Positions 8,387 to 17,321 of a stretch of DNA of 64,000 nt are shown here, one piece after another. The stretch covers positions 496,001 through 560,000 of the forward strand of contig NZ_JRAA01000002.1 of the NCBI RefSeq assembly GCF_000787395.1. The letters run 5' to 3'. The notes beneath the pieces were generated by a model. That model saw only the letters and a list, made by a program, of their open reading frames with translations. It did no database searches and was not told where the DNA came from. Both the position numbers and the translations under genes were made by a program. Within the stretch, counting starts at the first letter, position 1. Every line of letters starts with the position of its first letter. This stretch comes from Solemya velum gill symbiont (GTDB lineage Bacteria > Pseudomonadota > Gammaproteobacteria > Chromatiales > Chromatiaceae).

Positions 8387-9496
8387 CTACCCGGTCGGAA
8401 ACCTGTCGGCTCGAAATGGCTCGATGGGAAGGCTGCTTTGCCCATCCAGAATCAGTTCACTGAGGATGCGCCCCACCACAGGTGATAACTGGAAACCGTG
8501 GGCAGAGAAGCCGAACGCGTGAAAAAGCCCCGGCGCATTGATAGATGGTCCAATGACCGGAATATGATCCGGTGTAAATCCCTCGATACCAGCCCAGAAA
8601 CGTACAATTCGTGCATCTGCCATTTGCGGGAATAGCGTTGTCACAGTTCGTGCACTTTCGGCCATCGTCCTGTAATCAATCTCTGAGCGTTCATTGACCA
8701 TATCCAGCCTGGCCATATGTGCACCGCCAATAATGACGGTGCCATTCTGCATCTGTTTGAATGAGAGCTTGCGTGATGCTGCACCCACAACCGGATCAAT
8801 AAAGTGAGGCAGGCGTTCAGTGACCATCAGAGTCGGAGCACCAGGTTTGACAGGAATCTGATCACCGATAGTACTGGCCAGCCTGGCACCCCAGGCACCA
8901 GAGGCATTCACTACGACGGGGGCCCGAATCTCCCCCATGTGCGTCGAAGCAAGCCAGTTATCACCCTCGCGTTCAAGCGCATTAAGTGCGGTATGACTGT
9001 GGAAATCTGCACCAAGTGATTCGGCCTTGCGGCGGAACGCGGTAGTCGCGTGGTAGGGCCTGGCAAACCCGTCATCTTCACACCAGAGTGCACCAAGGCA
9101 ATGCGGGGCGAGCGCGGGGACAAGCTCATAAAGCTTGTCACGATTAATCATCTGTTCGTGCTCATAACCCAGCTCACGCACTAAAGCAGCTCGTGTCTCC
9201 AGCAGTTCCATATCTGCATCACTTTCTGCCACCCGTACCTGGCCGGACAACTTAACATCACAATCGCTGTCCACCAGTTCCTGTATATGCGACCAGATTC
9301 TTGATGCCTCTACCGTGAGCGGTATCTCAGCCGGGTTACGGTTGAGTTTGCGCAGGCCTCCGGCATTGACGCCGGAGGCATGACGGCCGGAGTGATCCTT
9401 GTCCAGCACGATACTCTTGACGCCACGCTTTGCGAGATAGAGTGCTGTGCAGGCACCCATCAGGCCCCCGCCAATAATCAGGACATCACTCTTCAC
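8387..9496 (-). CDS. FAD-dependent amino-acid dehydrogenase, catalytic subunit (DAO fold)
   Basis: The 369-residue protein starts with a dinucleotide-binding loop (IIGGGLMGACTA) and has the C-terminal GFSAHGFQLSP block of D-amino-acid-oxidase-type flavoenzymes such as HcnC, opine oxidase B and D-hydroxyproline dehydrogenase beta. It oxidises a C-N bond of an amino acid or imino acid. Its start overlaps the end of the upstream subunit by 11 bases, and the three-subunit order (small [2Fe-2S] protein, NAD(P)/FAD protein, DAO subunit) matches HcnABC and the hydroxyproline or opine enzymes. Which substrate it uses cannot be read from the sequence; the length is closer to the latter than to HcnC. 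Confidence 0.85.
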   Translation of the reverse strand: MKSDVLIIGGGLMGACTALYLAKRGVKSIVLDKDHSGRHASGVNAGGLRKLNRNPAEIPLTVEASRIWSHIQELVDSDCDVKLSGQVRVAESDADMELLETRAALVRELGYEHEQMINRDKLYELVPALAPHCLGALWCEDDGFARPYHATTAFRRKAESLGADFHSHTALNALEREGDNWLASTHMGEIRAPVVVNASGAWGARLASTIGDQIPVKPGAPTLMVTERLPHFIDPVVGAASRKLSFKQMQNGTVIIGGAHMARLDMVNERSEIDYRTMAESARTVTTLFPQMADARIVRFWAGIEGFTPDHIPVIGPSINAPGLFHAFGFSAHGFQLSPVVGRILSELILDGQSSLPIEPFRADRFPTG

Positions 9497-10880
9497 TATT
9501 CTGCTCCATGCCCGCCAATTGCCCGATAGTGATCGGCTTGACCGGCGGACGTACCCGGTAGGGCTCGATATCGCGTGGATTGGTGCCGGTCTCGTAAGCG
9601 ATCAACTGTGCGACCGAATCAGCACACTGGCGTCCCTGGCAGGGCCCCATTCCGCAACGGGTATGGAATTTCACTGCATTGGGGGTTTGATGTCCCTCTT
9701 CAAGCACCTTGCGAATATCACCTGCTGTCACCTCTTCACAACGGCACAGGATCTCTTCATCTGTGGGGTGCGTGAGCATTATGCTTGGCGGACGGAACAT
9801 AGCATCCAGAAATGGGCGGATCAGGAGCTCGTCCTTCATCCAGCGCAGATCTTTCTTTGCCTTCTTATCTCGTTCGCCTTGGCTTATATGGCCCATCTGA
9901 TGAATGGCATTGAATGCCGCCAGCCGACCGTTATGTTCGGCTGTACGTGCACCACCGATACCAGCATTGTCTCCAGCCACGCTGATACCCTTGATATCTG
10001 TTGCGCCCCACACATCATTGACGGGACGCCAGCATTGCTGCGCGGTGTTCCACTCGTGCGCACAACTCGCAGCACGACTCAGATGGGTTTGTGGAATGAC
10101 GCCAAAATGAGTTAACAGCAAGGGTGTTTTGATCGAGTAGAGTTTGTTTCGGTGGATATAATCCACTGCCTGTACGTGTCCACCTCCAATTGCACGCAAA
10201 TCCTTAACACCATGCCGGGTCAGTACACCTGCTGCCTTGAGGTCACGTTTATAACGCAGCCCCTTGGTAATATAGTGGTGTGCCAGCAGCGCTTTAGGTA
10301 AATAGGGTGCTGCACGTAACCAGTTACTCATTGGCTGTACATCCAGTACCGCCTTCACATCTACACCTGCATTCAGGTATTGCCATGCAAGCAGTAACAG
10401 AAGTGGACCTGAACCTGCCAGAACCACACCATCAGAGGGCACCAGGCCCGACTGCTTCAAAAGGATCTGTCCGGCACCGGCATTCATCACACCCGGCAAT
10501 GTCCATCCCGGAAATGGAACCGGTCTCTCCTGAGCACCACCTGCAATGATGACCTGGTCAGCATGGATCAAGTGCGCCCTGCCCTGGTGAAGAACGCCCA
10601 GTTCAAGCTGGCCATTAAGGGACCACACAGAGGCATCACTAAAATAGTGCGTGTTCGATGAGCGCATCAGTTGCACCAGCTTTTCACCACGCTGATACTC
10701 ACTACCGAGCAGTTCCGCACGTTGCGTCGGCATGGACTCGATATTTCGGTAAATCTGGCCTCCGGGTGCAGGCTGCTCATCCAGCAAGGCAGTTTCTATG
10801 CCATGTTCAGAAGCTGTTGTGGCCGCAGCCAGTCCGGCCGGACCAGCGCCGATAATGACCAGGGGGTAATGTGATTTCAT
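9486..10880 (-). CDS. NAD(P)/FAD oxidoreductase subunit with BFD-type [2Fe-2S] domain
   Basis: The 464-residue protein has an N-terminal FAD-binding loop (IIGAGPAGLAA), a second nucleotide-binding loop (VLAGSGPLLLL) and a C-terminal cysteine cluster, CRCEEVT followed by TRCGMGPCQGRQC, that binds a [2Fe-2S] centre. This is the architecture of HcnB, opine oxidase A and the D-hydroxyproline dehydrogenase alpha subunit, which pass electrons within a heterotrimer. It overlaps the upstream ferredoxin-like gene by four bases (ATGA) and the downstream catalytic subunit by 11 bases, so the three are surely translated together. Confidence 0.88.
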   Translation of the reverse strand: MKSHYPLVIIGAGPAGLAAATTASEHGIETALLDEQPAPGGQIYRNIESMPTQRAELLGSEYQRGEKLVQLMRSSNTHYFSDASVWSLNGQLELGVLHQGRAHLIHADQVIIAGGAQERPVPFPGWTLPGVMNAGAGQILLKQSGLVPSDGVVLAGSGPLLLLLAWQYLNAGVDVKAVLDVQPMSNWLRAAPYLPKALLAHHYITKGLRYKRDLKAAGVLTRHGVKDLRAIGGGHVQAVDYIHRNKLYSIKTPLLLTHFGVIPQTHLSRAASCAHEWNTAQQCWRPVNDVWGATDIKGISVAGDNAGIGGARTAEHNGRLAAFNAIHQMGHISQGERDKKAKKDLRWMKDELLIRPFLDAMFRPPSIMLTHPTDEEILCRCEEVTAGDIRKVLEEGHQTPNAVKFHTRCGMGPCQGRQCADSVAQLIAYETGTNPRDIEPYRVRPPVKPITIGQLAGMEQNSEE

Positions 10881-11164
10881 TCACCGGCCCCGTGTTGGCG
10901 ACGGATACGCATGCCTTCAGCTACCTTTATCATGCAGGCCTGGCGGTTTGGTTTACCATCGATTTCGACCAGGCAGTCGAAGCATACCCCCATCATGCAA
11001 TAAGGAGCACGCGGCTTGCCGGAGATAGTTGTTGTGCGGGTATGGATCAGTCCGTGGGCAAGTGCGACTGCTGCGACACTCTCCCCAGCCGGTACCCGCA
11101 CACTCGTGCCTTCTATCTCGACCATGACGGTCTCGGTGGGGTTCTCCTCAAGGCGTTTGAACAT
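10877..11164 (-). CDS. Small [2Fe-2S]-binding subunit (HcnA/LhpF-like)
   Basis: The 95-residue protein has the plant-ferredoxin-type cluster ligands in YCMMGVCFDC with a further cysteine in RQACMI. It is the third subunit of a flavin amino-acid dehydrogenase of the HcnABC/opine oxidase/hydroxyproline dehydrogenase type and would carry electrons away from the flavin. Its stop codon overlaps the start of the next subunit by four bases. The ornithine-cyclodeaminase-family gene lies 44 bases upstream on the same strand. Confidence 0.85.
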   Translation of the reverse strand: MFKRLEENPTETVMVEIEGTSVRVPAGESVAAVALAHGLIHTRTTTISGKPRAPYCMMGVCFDCLVEIDGKPNRQACMIKVAEGMRIRRQHGAGE

Positions 11165-11208
11165 GATGTCGAACCATTTGAGGGGCGCAGTTGGCGCCCG
11201 GTATCAAT

Positions 11209-12267
11209 CTACAGACGAATTTGTTTGGCTATGTCTGCATGCTCGAAAATCATGGATTTTTGCAGGTCCAGGGCCGTTCCGATGCCAGCTGACATAGCCC
11301 TATTATACATAGAGAGTCCAATAGCCACATCGATATAGGCCAGGCCAACAGCATTAAAATAGATACGTTCCTGATCATTTTCGCGCCCAACCTTGTGACC
11401 GCTGACCAGCTCATGCAAATCAGCATGGATTCTGTGGCTGTCGATATAGCCTTCCTTGTACATGCGGCTCAGCGTCTGCGTTCTATGGGTGACTGTCTCC
11501 CAGTCGTCGCAGACAATTTTATCACTCTGCAGTGCGACGTCATATTCATCTTCCCAGCCGCCAATATGGCTGTAAAAGGCACCCGGCTTGACCCAGCTGG
11601 CGTGTAGCAGTGGTGCCTGTGCGCTGGTTGCTGTAACCAGGATATCTGCCCCCTCCATGGCCTTCTTTCCATTCGTACGCGCAGCAATAAATTCCATATC
11701 CGGAAACAGGTGTGACAGCTCGTCTATAAATGCATCTTCCTCTTCCGGCAGCTTGGATGCGACACGGCACTGCTTGAGTGATGGACGCACAGTCTTCATG
11801 CCAATAAGGTGCATTTTGGCCTGCTCGCCGGATCCAATAAAACCAATCACCTCGGAATTCTCAACAGCCAGGTGCTTGGCAGCAATGGCGCCCATGGCCG
11901 CAACTCGCATGTTCGAGGCAAGGGTGCCCTCAACTACCGCAATGGGAAATCCGTGTTTGATCTCGGAGAGAAGGAAAATAGCTGAAAGGTTCTGTTTGTC
12001 GTGTTTTACCGGATTGTTTGGAAACACTGAAACCCATTTCACGCCACAGACCTTTTCGTCCAGCAGTGTCGCGGGTAGACAGTTGATTCGATCCTGGCTT
12101 GACTGGTTGAAAATCTGCACCACTTTCTCAGGAAACAGGACGCCACCTTCTTCATAGGAGATAAGGGTCTTTTCCGCTGTTTCGATAACCATGCGCATAT
12201 CAAAACAGCCTGCCTCCAGAAGGTCTTCCTGGGACAAATAGGTAAAACTGATTCTATGCTCGTTCAT
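11209..12267 (-). CDS. Ornithine cyclodeaminase / mu-crystallin family protein
   Basis: The chosen ATG at 12267 gives 352 residues and has a strong ribosome binding site (AGGGGGAG, about 10 bases upstream); a longer frame from 12297 lacks this. The protein has an NAD(P)-binding loop (VIGFIGSGEQAKMHL) and the family's ATSAQAPLL block. Members include ornithine cyclodeaminase, ketimine reductases (pyrroline-2-carboxylate reductase) and 2,3-diaminopropionate synthases. Because it heads an operon with a flavin amino-acid dehydrogenase, a ketimine or cyclic-imine reductase role is favoured, but this is inference. Confidence 0.85.
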   Translation of the reverse strand: MNEHRISFTYLSQEDLLEAGCFDMRMVIETAEKTLISYEEGGVLFPEKVVQIFNQSSQDRINCLPATLLDEKVCGVKWVSVFPNNPVKHDKQNLSAIFLLSEIKHGFPIAVVEGTLASNMRVAAMGAIAAKHLAVENSEVIGFIGSGEQAKMHLIGMKTVRPSLKQCRVASKLPEEEDAFIDELSHLFPDMEFIAARTNGKKAMEGADILVTATSAQAPLLHASWVKPGAFYSHIGGWEDEYDVALQSDKIVCDDWETVTHRTQTLSRMYKEGYIDSHRIHADLHELVSGHKVGRENDQERIYFNAVGLAYIDVAIGLSMYNRAMSAGIGTALDLQKSMIFEHADIAKQIRL

Positions 12268-12520
12268 TGATCGAAACTCCCCCTGTTTTTTTGCCACGTA
12301 CCGAATATCGCAGCATTATCTGAACATTATTTAATCAAGGCTTTTCTAGTGTCAAATCGAATCTCCCGCAGGGAAATTTCGATGCATCCTGATGTAAGAA
12401 AAATTTCATCCCGACAGTGCAAGAAAAGAGTAAATATAAGTCAAATGTCAATACCGAAAGTGATGTGTTGATGTAGCATTAAAAAGATTGGCGTTTAAAA
12501 AACTAGAGAGATCAACATTC

Positions 12521-15298
12521 ATGAATGACACAGTAATTGACAAAATCTGGGCCTTCGGTTTTAACGAAGGCGATGGCAAAGACAAGAAACTTCTGGGTGG
12601 CAAGGGCGCCAATCTCTGCGAGATGACACAACTCGGACTGAATGTACCACCAGGATTCGTCATTACCACGGAAGCCTGCCTTGATTACCTTGATTCCGAC
12701 GATGACGCCTTACCTTCAGATTTAATGGACCAGGTACGCCAGCAGATGCAGGAGGTTGAATCACTGACCGGCAAAAAATTTGGCGACCCTGAAGACCCGC
12801 TACTGGTATCGGTTCGCTCCGGTTCGGCAATGTCCATGCCCGGCATGATGGATACGATACTCAACCTGGGCCTCAACTCGGAGACGCTGCAGGGCGAGAT
12901 CAGGCAGACCGGTGACGAGCGTTTTGGTTATGACTCCTATCGCCGCTTCATTCAGCTGTTTGGCAAAGTTGCTCTTGATATTGATGACGAAGAGTTTGAC
13001 AAAGAGTTCGATGCCGTTAAAGAAAAGGCCAATGTTTCTGAGGATGTCGGTCTGTCAGCCGATAATCTGAAAGAGATCAGTGAACGCTTCTTACACGTGG
13101 TTTCCGAGCAGACCGGGCGACCTTTTCCCGAGGATCCTTACGAGCAGTTGGAGATCGCTGTCAAGGCCGTCTTTAACTCATGGATGGGGAAACGCGCAGT
13201 TGATTATCGCCGCGAATTCCACATCACACCAGACATGGCCCATGGCACAGCCGTCAATATCTGCACCATGGTATTTGGCAACAGGGGCGACGACTCGGCC
13301 ACCGGCGTTGCCTTTACCCGTAATCCCGGCACCGGTGAAAACAAGCTGTTTGGTGAATACCTGATCAATGCCCAGGGCGAAGATGTTGTCGCCGGTATTC
13401 GTACACCAAAACCGATCGACAAGCTTGCCGGCGAAATGCCTGAAATGGCACGTCAGCTGGAAGAGTTACGCCAGAAGCTCGAAGAGCATTACTGTGAAGT
13501 TCAGGACTTCGAATTCACCATTGAGCGCGGCACTCTCTATTGCCTGCAGACACGTAACGGCAAAATGAATGCCGTTGCCATGGTCAGGACGTCGGTTGAA
13601 ATGGAACAGGAGAAACTGATCGACAAGAAGCAGGCACTTCTACGCATTGAACCCGACCTGCTTGAACAGATGCTTTACCCACGACTCGATCCCGAAGCAC
13701 AAGCTGTTTCACTTGCGCAGGGTTTACCCGCCTCCCCGGGCGCCGCTACAGGTATCGCGGTGTTCGATGCTGACCGCGCAGAAGTCAGAGGGAAATCAGG
13801 TGAGCGCGTGATTTTATTGCGTGAGGAAACCAAGCCGGAAGATATTCACGGCTTCTTTGCATCCCAGGGTATTCTCACAAGTCGTGGAGGTAAAACCTCA
13901 CATGCTGCTGTTGTCGCACGCGGGATGGGAAAACCCTGTGTTGCTGGAGCAGAGGGCATCGAGGTTGATGTCAATCTGCGCATCGCCTCTGTTGGCGACA
14001 CCACCATCCATGAAGGAGACATGATCACCCTCGATGGCAGCACCGGTAAAGTCTATCTCGGAGAGGTTGCAACCATTGAAGCAGAAGTGACAGCAGAACT
14101 CAGCATCTTGCTGAAATGGGCTGATGAAATAGCACGCCTGACAGTCATGGCAAATGCAGACACGGCGCTTGATGGACGGGACGCACTGAAATATGGCGCC
14201 AGGGGAATCGGGCTGTGCCGTACAGAACGCATGTTTAATGACCCAAGCCGACTTCCTGTTGTGATCGAAATGATCGTTGCAGAAACTCTGGAAGAGCGGC
14301 AAGTCGCCCTGGAGAAGCTTCTGCCGATGCAGCGGAGTGATTTTAAAGAGCTTTTCGAAGTAATGTCGCCCTACCCTGTCACGATTCGCCTGCTGGATCC
14401 GCCTATTCATGAGTTCCTTCCCTCCGAAAACCAGCTTGTCAGGGAACTGGAACAGCTAAAACAGCTCAAACAAACAGTTGTAGGGATGGATGTTCTGGTA
14501 GGAACCATGTCACTGCTGGTCGATCCTCTTGCTACAAATGATGAAGCCGAACCAGTTCATTCACTAGCCGATGCTCACATGGTTGAAGAAGCTATCAGCA
14601 AGAAGGAGTCCATGCTGAAGAAGGTGCGCTCCTTGTACGAAACCAACCCCATGCTGGGGCATCGTGGCGTACGCCTTGGAATCACATTTCCGGAAATCTA
14701 CTCAATGCAGATCCGCGCCATCCTCGAAGCTGCGGCTGAGTGTGAAAAGAAAGGGATCGAGGTACATCCGAAAATCAAGGTCCCACAGGTCTGTACGGCA
14801 CAGGAACTTCTCTCTGTAAAACGACTGGTGGATGACATCAAGGCCGAACTCAAAGAGCGTCTTGGCCAGACACCAGGATTCCAGTTCGGCACCATGATCG
14901 AGGTTGTCAGGTCCTGCATGCGTGCAGATAGCCTGGCAGAAGAGGCTGAGTTCTTCTCATTTGGAACCAATGACCTGACACAGGCCACTTTTTCATTCTC
15001 ACGCGAAGATGCTGAGAATAAGTTCCTTCCAATGTACAACGAATCAGGAATTCTCCAGGACAATCCATTCGAAGTACTCGATGAGAAAGGTGTTGGAAAA
15101 CTCATGGCACTGGCTGTCGACTGGGGCAAAAAGACAAGGCCTGACCTCCTTGTTGGCATTTGTGGCGAGCATGGTGGGCACCCTGCATCGATCAATTTTT
15201 GCCATAACATTGGTCTGGACTATATCTCCTGCTCGGCACCAAGAGTACCAGTTGCTCGCCTTGCAGCGGCCCAGGCTGCATTGTCGGGTGAAGAATAA
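12521..15298 (+). CDS. ppdK: Pyruvate, phosphate dikinase
   Basis: The 925-residue enzyme interconverts pyruvate + ATP + Pi with phosphoenolpyruvate + AMP + PPi. It has the N-terminal ATP-grasp part (GGKGANLCEM, RSGSAMSMPGMMDT), the swivelling phosphohistidine domain (GGKTSHAAVVARGMGKPC) and the C-terminal PEP/pyruvate barrel with FSFGTNDLTQ and the GICGEHGG block. Length is normal. The ATG at 12521 is preferred over an upstream TTG at 12488 because the protein then begins at the usual MNDTVIDKIWAF. It is transcribed away from the ornithine-cyclodeaminase-family gene, with about 250 bases of shared promoter region. Confidence 0.96.
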   Translation: MNDTVIDKIWAFGFNEGDGKDKKLLGGKGANLCEMTQLGLNVPPGFVITTEACLDYLDSDDDALPSDLMDQVRQQMQEVESLTGKKFGDPEDPLLVSVRSGSAMSMPGMMDTILNLGLNSETLQGEIRQTGDERFGYDSYRRFIQLFGKVALDIDDEEFDKEFDAVKEKANVSEDVGLSADNLKEISERFLHVVSEQTGRPFPEDPYEQLEIAVKAVFNSWMGKRAVDYRREFHITPDMAHGTAVNICTMVFGNRGDDSATGVAFTRNPGTGENKLFGEYLINAQGEDVVAGIRTPKPIDKLAGEMPEMARQLEELRQKLEEHYCEVQDFEFTIERGTLYCLQTRNGKMNAVAMVRTSVEMEQEKLIDKKQALLRIEPDLLEQMLYPRLDPEAQAVSLAQGLPASPGAATGIAVFDADRAEVRGKSGERVILLREETKPEDIHGFFASQGILTSRGGKTSHAAVVARGMGKPCVAGAEGIEVDVNLRIASVGDTTIHEGDMITLDGSTGKVYLGEVATIEAEVTAELSILLKWADEIARLTVMANADTALDGRDALKYGARGIGLCRTERMFNDPSRLPVVIEMIVAETLEERQVALEKLLPMQRSDFKELFEVMSPYPVTIRLLDPPIHEFLPSENQLVRELEQLKQLKQTVVGMDVLVGTMSLLVDPLATNDEAEPVHSLADAHMVEEAISKKESMLKKVRSLYETNPMLGHRGVRLGITFPEIYSMQIRAILEAAAECEKKGIEVHPKIKVPQVCTAQELLSVKRLVDDIKAELKERLGQTPGFQFGTMIEVVRSCMRADSLAEEAEFFSFGTNDLTQATFSFSREDAENKFLPMYNESGILQDNPFEVLDEKGVGKLMALAVDWGKKTRPDLLVGICGEHGGHPASINFCHNIGLDYISCSAPRVPVARLAAAQAALSGEE

Positions 15299-15336
15299 AC
15301 GGATTCCTATCTGACGGAATGTGAATTACAGAAATT

Positions 15337-15372
15337 GAACAGGCTTGCAACGATCTTGTTGCAAGCCTGTTC
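15337..15372. repeat. 15-bp perfect inverted repeat (hairpin) after ppdK
   Basis: The arms GAACAGGCTTGCAAC and GTTGCAAGCCTGTTC are perfectly complementary around a six-base loop (GATCTT). It lies 38 bases after the ppdK stop. There is only a weak T-rich run after it (CTGTTTCAC), so it may be a terminator of low strength, an mRNA-stabilising 3' stem or a processing site. No gene is seen from 15299 to 15531. Confidence 0.6.
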
Positions 15373-15531
15373 CTGTTTCACAGCAGTAATAGTGATCTAA
15401 CAGTAATTCTCATAGCCCCGAATTCAGGCGTCAGTCTCCCCCGACAATCCCATCTTCATACCCGCAACTGTCCACAGTAGTATAGAATCGACTCATCACT
15501 ATTGGTTCGGTAACAGATAACCATTCCACAT

Positions 15532-17013
15532 ATGCAGAAACCAATCTGGCTTGCCTCATATCCCCGTAGCGGAAATACCTACCTGCGAACTATTCTATTT
15601 CACTGTTTTGGACTCAGATCAGCAAGCATTTATCCTAATGACCTGGGTACAAATGAATACCTGCAGAAACAGGTTGGTCATATTGAACATATTGATGGGA
15701 AAATCCAATTCCCTCCCGGTACAAAATTCCCAGTAATCAAAACCCATGAAGTGCCACCTGATAATAATCCGACTATCTACCTTGTTCGTAACGGTTACGA
15801 TGCAACACTCAGCCTGCATGACTGGCTTGACAACAATGTAGATTTATCCGATATCATCATCGGAAAACAACCTTTTTCTTTAACTTGGTCACGTCACCTG
15901 GAAGCCTGGCACCCGTGGAACCGGCCAAACACCCTTTTTCTCCGTTTTGAGGAAATCACCACAGACTTGCCGTCATTATTAAAGCAGTTGAGCACCTTTC
16001 TTAATCTGCCCATATTGTCTGAAACCGTTCCAAGCCGCGATCAGATTGCAGCAAAGGATGGAAAATGGATACGCGCACAACACAGCCATAAAAGCAGGAT
16101 ATTTACTTCGAAGCAGCGTCATCAGTTCAACCACGAAAATGCTGCAATGATGAAACAACTCGGCTACCCACTGGTTAGTGAAAAATTGACTCATCAGCAG
16201 TTGCCTGTTGTGAGTCATAACAACAAGGAGTATCTGCTTGGAGGAATCACATCTACTGACAACCTGAAAGACTTCTTTAGAATGATCAGGCCGGTCGCGA
16301 TAACAACTCCACTGATTCGAATTGGCGAAAACAACGATGGCGGTTACCTTGTTCCTGACGATTTGGATTTGATCCAGGCCTGTTTTTCTCCGGGTGTATC
16401 AGATATCTGCCAGTTTGAAGAGGATCTTGCCGAACGCGGAATCAAGTCCTTCATGACCGATTATTCAGTAGAAGCAGCACCTGTTGAAAACCCCTTGTTT
16501 CACTTCAAGAAGCGACACCTGGGATTAACAAATGACAGTCAGACAATTCGGTTGTATGACTGGGTTAATCAGGAGATACCGGAGGCAGGTGATGACCTGG
16601 TTTTACAGATGGATATTGAGGGCGCTGAGTACCAGGTATTACTGGATACTCCTGCAGACACCTTACGAAGATTCAGAATAGTGGTTATAGAGTTCCACGG
16701 ATTAACACGACTTTTCGCATCCGCAATATTTACATATATGCAGCAGGCTTTCAGGAGACTGACAGATAATTTTGAGGTTGTACATATGCACCCGAACAAC
16801 TGCTGTCCAGTGAGGATGCATAAGGATTTTGAAGTACCCGATGTCCTTGAATGTACCTTTTATCGTAAAGATCGGGCTCATGCTGTTATCTCTGATGCAC
16901 AATTGGCGTTCCCCCATGCACTTGATGCTCCGAACGTACCGCATAAAGAGGATATCAAGTTGCCCACATGCTGGAGCTCAGACGAATGGCAGGGAAATAT
17001 TCAACTTTTGTGA
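15532..17013 (+). CDS. Fusion: sulfotransferase + FkbM-type methyltransferase
   Basis: Residues about 1-225 form a PAPS-dependent sulfotransferase: the 5'-phosphosulfate loop is YPRSGNTYLRT (about 10-20) and the 3'-phosphate block is YLVRNGYDATLSLHDW. Residues about 240-490 form an FkbM-like, SAM-dependent methyltransferase: IGENNDGGYLVP, SDICQFEEDLAERG and DIEGAEYQVL followed by IVVIEFHGL. A single protein could thus sulfate and O-methylate the same glycan or lipid. The join shows no stop or frame break. GDP-fucose genes lie just downstream on the other strand. The acceptor is unknown. Confidence 0.85.
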   Translation: MQKPIWLASYPRSGNTYLRTILFHCFGLRSASIYPNDLGTNEYLQKQVGHIEHIDGKIQFPPGTKFPVIKTHEVPPDNNPTIYLVRNGYDATLSLHDWLDNNVDLSDIIIGKQPFSLTWSRHLEAWHPWNRPNTLFLRFEEITTDLPSLLKQLSTFLNLPILSETVPSRDQIAAKDGKWIRAQHSHKSRIFTSKQRHQFNHENAAMMKQLGYPLVSEKLTHQQLPVVSHNNKEYLLGGITSTDNLKDFFRMIRPVAITTPLIRIGENNDGGYLVPDDLDLIQACFSPGVSDICQFEEDLAERGIKSFMTDYSVEAAPVENPLFHFKKRHLGLTNDSQTIRLYDWVNQEIPEAGDDLVLQMDIEGAEYQVLLDTPADTLRRFRIVVIEFHGLTRLFASAIFTYMQQAFRRLTDNFEVVHMHPNNCCPVRMHKDFEVPDVLECTFYRKDRAHAVISDAQLAFPHALDAPNVPHKEDIKLPTCWSSDEWQGNIQLL

Positions 17014-17296
17014 CGGACTTTCCAAAACAGGTGAACCAATCCAGCATATCAATCTGCCCCAGGAGGAAGCGTACCATCGCAACAGGGATGCAATCGTTGA
17101 CTTGCTAATGCTTGGACTGGCTCAGGAACTGGAATGCGGAATTGTTGAAAACCATTTTGGTGGCAAACGAAATTATTCCGGTTTCTCACGATTGGCAATG
17201 CAGTTGAATGCGAACAGGCCAATCTTGATGCACTTGATTGGAGCACAAAGTGTTAACTCCTTATTTCCTTTATGGGGCATAAAGGAACAACACTAA
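17014..17296 (+). other. Orphan open frame without a clear start (possible gene remnant)
   Basis: Downstream of the fusion gene, another frame stays open to 17296 and encodes a protein-like stretch (NLPQEEAYHRNRDAIVDLLM, then LAQELECGIVENHFGG). It has no ATG or good ribosome binding site near its beginning and overlaps the previous gene in a different frame. It may be the tail of a gene lost by deletion or frameshift, or chance. I do not recognise the family. Nothing else is seen before fcl ends at 17322. Confidence 0.3.
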
Positions 17297-17321
17297 ATAG
17301 TGTGCCGGGATTTTATAAATC

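Noticed and set aside
8387-11164. Hydrogen cyanide synthase hcnABC
   Set aside because: The subunit order and domain types fit, but the catalytic subunit is 369 residues (HcnC is longer) and the neighbour is an OCD-type protein, so an opine- or hydroxyproline-type dehydrogenase is more likely.
11588-12157. 189-residue frame on the plus strand inside the OCD-family gene
   Set aside because: It is the complementary frame of a real gene with serine-rich, low-quality composition.
12357-12380. Inverted repeat CGAATCTCCC/GGGAAATTTCG between the OCD gene and ppdK
   Set aside because: The arms match only in part (CGAA and TCCC), so it is no better than chance in a region of this size.
13898-15210. 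Two 170-residue frames on the minus strand inside ppdK
   Set aside because: Both are antisense to an intact, conserved enzyme gene.
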